Position numbers and translations under genes: made by a program | Assembly: GCA_050180895.1 (NCBI GenBank) | Contig: JBFXDS010000018.1 | Location: 9,734-73,733 of the forward strand | Source: JBGPEQ01 sp050180895 | GTDB taxonomy: Bacteria > Pseudomonadota > Alphaproteobacteria > Dongiales > Dongiaceae | DNA: 64,000 bases | Reading direction: 5' to 3' | Notes under the pieces: generated by a model | What the model was told of the DNA's origin: nothing | Database searches by the model: none | What the model saw: only the letters and a program-made list of their open reading frames with translations | Part shown: positions 53,435-64,000 of the stretch, one piece after another | How the letters are laid out: the number at the start of each line of letters is the position of its first letter | Numbering within the stretch: the stretch's first letter is position 1

Positions 53435-53728
53435 TCAAACCCAGCGGAAAACCGCGATGGCATAGAGAATGGCGATGGCGAGACCGCCCCACAGCGGCGT
53501 TCCCATGAGGCCGAGCCAGGCGAGGAAAATGAAGGCGCTGCCCAGGAGCGAAATGAACAGCCGGTCGCCGCGTGTCGTGTCGAGACCGAGGATGCCCCGG
53601 CGCGGCGCACCGCCCGGCGCGAAGTATTCCCACACAGACATGGCGCAGAGGCACAGGAAGATGAAGACGAAGAATGCAGCGGTCGGCCAAGTCCAGGCCA
53701 TCCAGTGCAGCAGCGACGTGTCCTGCAT
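53435..53728 (-). CDS. glpU: DUF2160 small membrane protein of the glycerol ABC operon
   Basis: A 97-residue protein with two to three transmembrane helices (WPTAAFFVFIFLCLCAMSVW; LFISLLGSAFIFLAWLGLMG; GGLAIAILYAIAVF) and a central GAPRRGILGLDTTRGDR loop. It belongs to DUF2160, a family found with glycerol ABC transporters; the equivalent gene in Rhizobium leguminosarum is glpU. It follows the second permease by 15 bp. Its exact role is unknown; a permease accessory subunit is plausible. Confidence 0.85.
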   Translation of the reverse strand: MQDTSLLHWMAWTWPTAAFFVFIFLCLCAMSVWEYFAPGGAPRRGILGLDTTRGDRLFISLLGSAFIFLAWLGLMGTPLWGGLAIAILYAIAVFRWV

Positions 53729-53743
53729 CCTACACCTGCCCGA

Positions 53744-55407
<1,664 letters not shown>

Positions 55408-55411
55408 GGGA

Positions 55412-56479
55412 TCACGTCACCATCCAGCCGTCTTCATAGACCTGCGTATGCGCGGGATCGAACTGGACATGCGCCCCGCCGGCCGGGATGGCGCCGCCCT
55501 CGGGCACGAGCAGCTTGATGGTTCCATCCGCGTGGCGCGTCTCCACGATCCGGTAGCGGCCGGCGTCGGCGACCTTGACGATCTGGACCGGAATGCCCTC
55601 CGGGGCAAACCGCACGAATTCCGGCCTGACGCCGAGTTCGAGCTGCTTGCCGTTGCCGCGATAGGCCCCTGCGTTCACCGTCTCGACGGGTTGGCTCGCG
55701 AACACGGCCCGGCCATTGTCCACGCGGCAGGGCAGCACGTTCATGCCGGGCGATCCGATGAAATGCCCGACGAAGGTGTGCTTCGGCCGCTCGAACAGAT
55801 CGACGGGCGTGCCGATCTGCACGATCATCCCGTTCTTCATGACGATCACCTGGTCGGCGAAGGTCAGCGCCTCCGTCTGATCGTGAGTCACATAGATCAT
55901 GGTGCGGGAAATGCGGTTATGCAGCTCCTTGAGCTTCGACCGCAGGACCCACTTGAGATGCGGGTCGATCACCGTCAGCGGCTCGTCGAACATGATGACG
56001 GCGACGTCCGAGCGCACGAGCCCTCGTCCGAGCGAGATCTTCTGCTTGCCGTCCGCGGTGAGACCGGAGGCGCGCTTGTCGAGCCGGTGGTCCAGATCGA
56101 GCATATGCGCGATCTCGCGAACTTTTCGGTCGACATCCGCCTTCGCGACCCTTCGGTTGCGCAGCGGGAAAGCGAGATTGTCGTAGACCGTCATCGTGTC
56201 GTAGATGACGGGGAACTGGAATACCTGCGCGATGTTGCGCTCTTCGGGCGTGGCGTCGGTTACGTCGCGGCCGTCGAAGAGTATCCGTCCCCCTGTCGGT
56301 TTGAGGAGGCCGGAAATGACATTGAGCAGGGTGGTCTTTCCGCAACCCGACGGTCCGAGCAAGGCATAGGCGCCCCCGTCCTCCCAATCGAGCGCCAGCT
56401 TCTTGAGCGCCCAGTCGTCATCCGTCCGCGGATCGGGCGAATAGCTATGCCGAAGATCCTGAAGCGTGATCCGGGCCAT
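55412..56479 (-). CDS. glpT: Glycerol ABC transporter ATPase with degenerate signature motif
   Basis: A 355-residue MalK-type ATPase: nucleotide-binding domain then an OB-like regulatory C-terminal domain. Walker A (GPSGCGKTT, 42-50), Q-loop Gln88, Walker B (VIMFDEP) and the switch histidine His199 (YVTHDQTEAL) are intact. The signature motif, normally LSGGQ, is LTADGKQ (140-146), so it should not complete a partner's ATP site normally. It is translationally coupled to the preceding ATPase gene by a one-base overlap. The paralogue has the reciprocal pattern. Confidence 0.9.
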   Translation of the reverse strand: MARITLQDLRHSYSPDPRTDDDWALKKLALDWEDGGAYALLGPSGCGKTTLLNVISGLLKPTGGRILFDGRDVTDATPEERNIAQVFQFPVIYDTMTVYDNLAFPLRNRRVAKADVDRKVREIAHMLDLDHRLDKRASGLTADGKQKISLGRGLVRSDVAVIMFDEPLTVIDPHLKWVLRSKLKELHNRISRTMIYVTHDQTEALTFADQVIVMKNGMIVQIGTPVDLFERPKHTFVGHFIGSPGMNVLPCRVDNGRAVFASQPVETVNAGAYRGNGKQLELGVRPEFVRFAPEGIPVQIVKVADAGRYRIVETRHADGTIKLLVPEGGAIPAGGAHVQFDPAHTQVYEDGWMVT

Positions 56480-57552
56480 CAGGCGCTCCCCGCGATCAGC
56501 CTACCGTCGGCGCCGAAGAAAAAGCTCTGATCGACGTCGACATAAAGTCTGGCCGTCGAGCCCACGGCGAACGGGTGAATACCGTGCGATTGCGACACCC
56601 AGGTCTGACCGTTCATGTTGAAGTGGAGCACACTCTCCGAGCCCGACAGCTCGGCGACGAGAACACGTCCCTCGAGCGTGGCCGCACCTTCCTTCTGCGT
56701 TGTCGGCGTGATGTGATGCGGACGGATGCCGATCGTGTAGTTGCCATCCGGCAAGGCCTGCGTCGCGCGCCCCGCGCGCCACGTCACGCCCTCGCCGAGG
56801 ATGATCTCGTCGCCCTTCTTGGTCACCTTCGCCATGTTGATGGGAGGGTCAGAGAAGACCTGCGCGCTGAGAAGCGTGTTGGGCCTGCGGTAGATGGTGG
56901 ATGTCGGCCCGAACTGCGTCACGCGGCCCTCGTGAAGGGTCGCCGTATTGCCGCCGAACAGCAGAGCCTCGGCCGGCTCGGTCGTCGCGTAGACCACGAT
57001 GCACTCGCGGCCGGCAAAGAGCTTCGGCAGCTCGTCGCGGAGCTCCTCCCGGAGCTTGTAATCCAGATTGGCGAGCGGTTCGTCGAGAAGGATGAGGTCG
57101 GAGTCCTTCACCAGGGCGCGCGCAATGGCGGTGCGCTGCTGCTGTCCCCCCGACAGCTCGTTCGGCCGGCGCTTGAGCATGGGCGCAAGCCGAAGCAATT
57201 CGGCAACCTTGTGGACCTCTACGTCGATCGCCTTTTCGGCCATCCCGGCGACGCGCAGCGGCGAGGCGATATTTTCATACACCGTGAAATTCGGGTAGTT
57301 GATGAATTGCTGATAGACCATCGAGACGTTCCGCTTCTGCACGGGGACGCCGACCACGTTCTTCCCGCGGAACCACACCTCTCCCGTCGTCGGCTGGTCG
57401 AGGCCGGCCATGAGCTGCATCAATGTCGTCTTGCCGGCGAGCGTCGTGCCGAGCAGGATGTTGAACGTTCCCTGCTCGAAGACGAGGTTCGTCTCGTGGA
57501 TATGCGTTTCGGCACCCACGCGTTTCGTCACGCTCCGCAACTCAAGAGACAT
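56479..57552 (-). CDS. glpS: Glycerol ABC transporter ATPase lacking the switch histidine
   Basis: A 357-residue MalK-type ATPase. Walker A is GTTLAGKTT (35-43), the Q-loop MVYQQF, signature LSGGQ (133-137) and Walker B LILLDEP are present, but the H-loop reads VYATTEPAEAL, with Thr191 where the switch histidine (THD) should be. The C-terminal regulatory domain is normal. Start ATG 57552. It comes after the solute-binding-protein gene across a 97-bp gap containing a hairpin, and one base of its stop overlaps the next ATPase start. Confidence 0.9.
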   Translation of the reverse strand: MSLELRSVTKRVGAETHIHETNLVFEQGTFNILLGTTLAGKTTLMQLMAGLDQPTTGEVWFRGKNVVGVPVQKRNVSMVYQQFINYPNFTVYENIASPLRVAGMAEKAIDVEVHKVAELLRLAPMLKRRPNELSGGQQQRTAIARALVKDSDLILLDEPLANLDYKLREELRDELPKLFAGRECIVVYATTEPAEALLFGGNTATLHEGRVTQFGPTSTIYRRPNTLLSAQVFSDPPINMAKVTKKGDEIILGEGVTWRAGRATQALPDGNYTIGIRPHHITPTTQKEGAATLEGRVLVAELSGSESVLHFNMNGQTWVSQSHGIHPFAVGSTARLYVDVDQSFFFGADGRLIAGSA

Positions 57553-57610
57553 GATGTGGCTCGTCGCTCTCCTGAACGGGCATCGGATTGTCCAGTGTAG
57601 CGGCAGTCGT

Positions 57611-57637
57611 CCGGGGAGCACCAGCGGTGCTCCCCGG
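57611..57637 (-). promoter_or_regulatory. Hairpin between the binding-protein and ATPase genes
   Basis: CCGGGGAGCACC (57611-57622) is exactly complementary to GGTGCTCCCCGG (57626-57637), a 12-bp stem with a 3-base loop. It lies 12 bp after the binding-protein stop and has no T-tract. Such hairpins often protect or partly terminate transcripts so that binding protein is made in excess over transporter subunits. Confidence 0.8.
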
Positions 57638-57648
57638 GAACTGAGTCT

Positions 57649-59385
<1,737 letters not shown>

Positions 59386-59520
59386 CGCTTCATCCTCCCA
59401 CTATGCGTGCGGCTTGCTCCCAAAGCCGGCCGGAGCGCACGCACGCCCGACCTGGCCACGACTCACGCTCGACCGGCGCGGGCGAGCGAGAATTGGATTT
59501 CTGCATGGGAAAGACCCGCA

Positions 59521-61053
59521 TCATTGCACACCCGCGCGCAGGCCGGCGGCCGATTCGCCGAACCAGCGCTCGAGCGCCGCCACCGTGTCCGGCGATACAT
59601 GCAGCCCGAGCTTCGAACGTCGCCACAGCACGTCGGCGGCGCTCATCGCCCACTCCGTCCCCACCAGATACTCGACCTCGCGGCCGTAGAGGCCGTCGCC
59701 CAAATGAGGCCCGAGATCGTTCGTGCCCTTCGCACTGCCGAGAATGCGGTCGGCCCGCGTGCCGTAGGCGCGGGCATAGCGCTCGACGAGACCATTCGGC
59801 AGCCACGGCCACCGCTTCCGCAATCCGTCCGCGTAGGCCGCGAAATCGGCGTTCGGGATGTCGCCGCCAGGCAGAGGCGCCGCATGGGTCCAGGGCGCGC
59901 CGAGGCGGGCGAAGTACGGCTTCAACTTCGTCAGGCCGTGTTCGGCCAGTTTGCGGTAGGTGGTGATCTTGCCACCAAAAATGGACAGCAGCGGCGCGGC
60001 GCCGTCGGTGTCCTCCAGTTCCAGCACATAGTCGCGGGTGACGGCAGACGCATCAGCCGATTCGTCGTCATGCAGAGGGCGGACGCCGGCGTAGGTCCAG
60101 ACCACGTCGCCCGGCGCAATCTGCCGGACGAAGTGGTCGTTGATCACCCCGCACAGATAATCGATCTCCGCGGCCGCGATCGTCACCCCGGCGGGATCGC
60201 CGTCGTAGGAAACGTCGGTCGTGCCGATCAGCGTGAAGTCGTGCTCGTAGGGAATCGCGAAGACGATCCGCCGGTCCCTGTTCTGCAGGATATAGGCATG
60301 CGTTCCCTCGTACAGGCGAGGGACGACGATGTGGCTGCCCTTAATCAGCCGCAGCCTCTGCCGCGGCTCGAGGCCGAGGACGCGATCGATGAACCCTGCG
60401 ACCCAGGGGCCCGTGGCATTGACGAGGGCGCGGGCGTGGACGGTGCTGCGTTCGCCCGTTCGTTGGTCATCGATCGCGGCCTCCCAGAGTCGCCCGCTGC
60501 GTTTGGCCGAGGTGCAGCGGGTGCGCGTGCGGATGCGGGCGCCGCGCTCGCTGGCGTCGAGTGCATTCAGCACGACGAGCCGCGCGTCATCGACCCAGCA
60601 ATCGGCATAGGAGAACCCCTTGACCAGTGACGGGCGGAGCGGCTTGCCCACCGCCTCGCGTCGCAAATCGAGGCCGCGCGATGCCGGCAACCGCTCGCGA
60701 CCGCCCAGGTGATCGTACAGGAACAGGCCGAGCCGGATCATCCAGGCCGGCCGCAGCGCATTTTCGTGCGGCAGCACGAAGGTCAGCGGCGCGATGATGT
60801 GCGGCGCGTTGCGGAGCAGCACCTCGCGCTCGATGAGGGCCTCGCGCACCAGGCGGAACTCGTAATATTCGAGATAGCGCAGGCCGCCATGGATCAGCTT
60901 GGTGCTGGCCGAAGAGGTGGCGCTGGCGAGATCCGCCTGCTCCACGAGAAGGACGCTCAGTCCCCGCCCGGCCGCATCGCGGGCCAGACCGGCGCCGTTG
61001 ATGCCGCCCCCCACGACCAACAGATCGACGGTTTCCGCACTCGATTGCGGCAA
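59521..61053 (-). CDS. glpD: Glycerol-3-phosphate dehydrogenase, FAD-dependent
   Basis: A 510-residue membrane-associated flavoprotein that oxidises glycerol-3-phosphate to dihydroxyacetone phosphate and feeds electrons to quinone. The FAD Rossmann motif is LLVVGGGINGAGLARDAAGR near the N terminus; STKLIHGGLRYLEYYEFRLV and YEHDFTLIGTTDVSYDGDP are family signatures, and GGKITTYRKLAEH is the C-terminal FAD motif. The start is a TTG at 61053 behind a GGAGGGAGGA ribosome-binding site at about 61060-61069. A candidate operator lies about 145 bp upstream at the end of glpR. Confidence 0.95.
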   Translation of the reverse strand: MPQSSAETVDLLVVGGGINGAGLARDAAGRGLSVLLVEQADLASATSSASTKLIHGGLRYLEYYEFRLVREALIEREVLLRNAPHIIAPLTFVLPHENALRPAWMIRLGLFLYDHLGGRERLPASRGLDLRREAVGKPLRPSLVKGFSYADCWVDDARLVVLNALDASERGARIRTRTRCTSAKRSGRLWEAAIDDQRTGERSTVHARALVNATGPWVAGFIDRVLGLEPRQRLRLIKGSHIVVPRLYEGTHAYILQNRDRRIVFAIPYEHDFTLIGTTDVSYDGDPAGVTIAAAEIDYLCGVINDHFVRQIAPGDVVWTYAGVRPLHDDESADASAVTRDYVLELEDTDGAAPLLSIFGGKITTYRKLAEHGLTKLKPYFARLGAPWTHAAPLPGGDIPNADFAAYADGLRKRWPWLPNGLVERYARAYGTRADRILGSAKGTNDLGPHLGDGLYGREVEYLVGTEWAMSAADVLWRRSKLGLHVSPDTVAALERWFGESAAGLRAGVQ

Positions 61054-61197
61054 CGCAGATCCTCCCTCCTGCAGGCCCGTTCCCCGAACCGCTCGGCTGG
61101 CGGCGTTCTTCTGGCTGGCGTCGAGCCTTGCGCGCGATCGCGCGGAGGGAAGTTAGAATCGAAGCAGAATTTTCACAATCGAAATTTTTTGGCGCAC

Positions 61198-61218
61198 GAT
61201 GTTGCGATTGCGAACATC
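61198..61218. promoter_or_regulatory. Candidate GlpR operator upstream of glpD
   Basis: GATGTTGCGATTGCGAACAT (61198-61217, continuing C) has palindromic arms GATGTT/AACATC. A second related word, TTTCACAATCGAAATTTT, follows at about 61171-61188. The position, just upstream of glpD and overlapping the end of the glpR frame, suits autoregulated control by the DeoR-type repressor. Confidence 0.5.
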
Positions 61219-62035
61219 ACCGCCGCGCCGAGGCCGCCACGGCAGGGACCGGCTGGGGTGCGGCGCCCTCACCCTCGCCGGCGACGTGCAGGCGGACGTC
61301 GCTTTCGGCCAGCAGTTCGCAGATCGCCGGCGGCGGCGTGCGGTCGGTGAAGAAGGCGTCGAGGTCGCGCAGGTTGCCCAGCCGCGCCATGGCGTTGCGG
61401 CCGAACTTGCTGTGGTCGGCGACGAGGAAGACCTGGCGCGAGTTGGCGATGATGCATTTCGAGGCGCGGATCTCGCGATGGTCGAAATCGAGCAGCGCGC
61501 CGTCCGCATCGATGCCGCTGATGCCGATGATGCCGAAATCGACCTTGAATTGGCCGAGGAAGTCGATGGTGGTCTCGCCGACGATGCCGCGGTCGCGGCT
61601 GCGCACCACGCCGCCGGAGACGATGACCTCGAAGCCCTCGTTCTGGCTCATGATGCTGGCGACATGCAGGTTGTTGGTGATCACCCGCAGGCCGCGGTGA
61701 CGCAGCAGGGCGCGCGCCACCTCCTCCGTCGTCGTGCCGATGTTGATGAACAGCGAGGCGTCGTCGGGAATGTGGCGGGCGACGGCCTCGGCGATGCGGC
61801 GCTTCTCCTCGAGGCAATGGACCTGGCGCGCCTGGTAGGCGATGTTCTGCACGCTCGACGGCAGCCCGGCGCCGCCATGGTAGCGCTGCAGCAGCTCGCT
61901 CTCGCAGAGCTGGTTGATGTCGCGGCGGATGGTCTGCGGCGTCACCGAGAAATGCTCGGCCAGCGCCTCGATCGACATGAAGCCGCGCTTGCGGACGAGC
62001 TCGATGATCTGCTGCTGGCGGCTGTCCTGGGACAT
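61217..62035 (-). CDS. glpR: DeoR-family transcriptional regulator, GlpR-like
   Basis: A 272-residue repressor. The N-terminal DeoR helix-turn-helix is RGFMSIEALAEHFSVTPQTI, then RRDINQLCESELLQRYHGGA. The effector domain has the DeoR signature IFINIGTTTEEVA-like segment (LFINIGTTTEEVARALLRH), then ITNNLHVASIM, and LVADHSKFGRNAMARLG. It should bind a glycerol or polyol phosphate and repress the operon. Start ATG 62035 with MSQDSRQQQ; the sequence upstream is not conserved-looking. It is divergent from glpK and points the same way as glpD. Confidence 0.93.
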   Translation of the reverse strand: MSQDSRQQQIIELVRKRGFMSIEALAEHFSVTPQTIRRDINQLCESELLQRYHGGAGLPSSVQNIAYQARQVHCLEEKRRIAEAVARHIPDDASLFINIGTTTEEVARALLRHRGLRVITNNLHVASIMSQNEGFEVIVSGGVVRSRDRGIVGETTIDFLGQFKVDFGIIGISGIDADGALLDFDHREIRASKCIIANSRQVFLVADHSKFGRNAMARLGNLRDLDAFFTDRTPPPAICELLAESDVRLHVAGEGEGAAPQPVPAVAASARR

Positions 62036-62180
62036 CGGGGTCACCTTCGGGGCGGCGGGCGGCGGGCCATAGTAGCGGGAAAGCGGGGTTCGCAAAAGAA
62101 CGTCGCAGGCTCGGTTGACAACGGCATTTCGCCGCAGGGATCATCGAATTCCAACAAGCCGTACGCGGGAGGATCCGGAC
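62036..62180. promoter_or_regulatory. Divergent promoter region of glpR and glpK
   Basis: The 145-bp gap between the starts of glpR and glpK must hold both promoters. A TTGACA at 62115-62120 is followed 18 bp later by GATCAT (62139-62144), a weak rightward promoter candidate for glpK, with a GGGAGGAT ribosome-binding site at 62167-62174. Confidence 0.5.
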
Positions 62181-63716
<1,536 letters not shown>

Positions 63717-63730
63717 AAAGCGCGGATGGA

Positions 63731-63854
63731 CCCATGCCCAGCGGGAACGCGGCCTCCAGTGGGAGGACGGGTTCACCGCAGAGACGCGGAGGCGCGGAGG
63801 GTGGCGGGCCGGATATCTCTCGGATTTGAGCGAAGGACCCCATGCCCAGCGGGA
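63731..63854. repeat. Direct 17-bp repeat after glpK
   Basis: CCCATGCCCAGCGGGAA occurs at 63731-63747 and again at 63838-63854. Between the copies is a purine-rich stretch (TTCACCGCAGAGACGCGGAG and onward) of the kind seen as dispersed intergenic repeats. No gene is supported in 63717-63891. Confidence 0.75.
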
Positions 63855-63891
63855 AATGACCAAGCCGGACCGCGTGTAGCAACTGTGTTGT

Positions 63892-64000
63892 TCAAGCTGT
63901 GTGTGTGAGGGGTTCGCTCCAGTCGCGTTGATCTCGGATCATGGCGTTGAGGCTGCAGAGGAGTTTGCGCAGGACGGCCATGAGGGCGAGCTTTGCGGGT
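63892..64000 (-). mobile_element. IS110-family transposase, C-terminal end (partial)
   Basis: The minus-strand frame enters from the right edge and reads PAKLALMAVLRKLLCSLNAM, then IRDQRDWSEPLTHTA and a stop. This matches the extreme C terminus of IS110-type transposases (KVALxAxMRKLLxxLNAMxR). Only the last 35 residues are inside the window, so completeness cannot be judged. A related N-terminal remnant lies at 42394-42561. Confidence 0.8.

Overview
This GC-rich window looks like one contig of a draft assembly from an alphaproteobacterium. A Rhodospirillales-like or related lineage is my inference. It rests on the glp glycerol ABC operon with its DUF2160 gene, a DUF2336 protein, CHASE2-cyclase and PAS-kinase genes, and pgk next to small metabolic genes. 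The genes are ordinary chromosomal and accessory metabolism. I see no phage, CRISPR array, rRNA or tRNA. Transposon traces are limited to a decayed IS110 fragment near 42.4 kb and the tail of an IS110-type transposase at the right edge.

0-7.8 kb: the end of ftsY, an FkbM-type methyltransferase, an EamA transporter, a NUDIX hydrolase and a large secreted serralysin-like RTX protease. The protease gene is cut by a 10-N gap that is almost certainly an unmerged 127-bp contig overlap. 7.8-20 kb: a DUF2336 protein overlapping a PAS histidine kinase, pgk, a HisC-like aminotransferase, a methyltransferase, an alanine-racemase-like protein lacking two hallmark residues, a coupled unknown protein, DUF2167 and double-cupin proteins, and a HicAB pair whose toxin gene is frameshifted. 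19.4-30 kb: a glycosyltransferase with a histone-H1-like tail, an orphan polyamine-type binding protein, gamma-glutamyltransferase, a CHASE2 cyclase, a persulfide dioxygenase-rhodanese fusion and a Na+/H+ antiporter ending in a cyclic-nucleotide-binding domain.

30-35.3 kb: a tight four-gene operon (KamA lysine 2,3-aminomutase, two D-Ala-D-Ala-ligase-like ATP-grasp proteins, a GNAT acetyltransferase) divergent from an EamA transporter. This is the best candidate for an undescribed biosynthetic system: beta-lysine formation, then ATP-dependent ligation and/or acetylation. 35.4-49 kb: an aldehyde dehydrogenase, an RND efflux pair, a stretch of gene debris holding one intact small membrane protein, an APC permease, a hybrid histidine kinase facing a LuxR-type response regulator, and an ammonium transporter with a small membrane partner.

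49.8-63.7 kb: a glycerol uptake and catabolism locus. glpR, glpD, the solute-binding protein, two ATPases, two permeases and DUF2160 run leftwards and continue into three extra genes (HisA-like barrel, xylulokinase-like kinase, AraM-like glycerol-1-phosphate dehydrogenase). glpK is divergent from glpR. The two ATPases carry complementary defects that predict one consensus and one degenerate ATP site. Two families of intergenic palindromes recur through the window.
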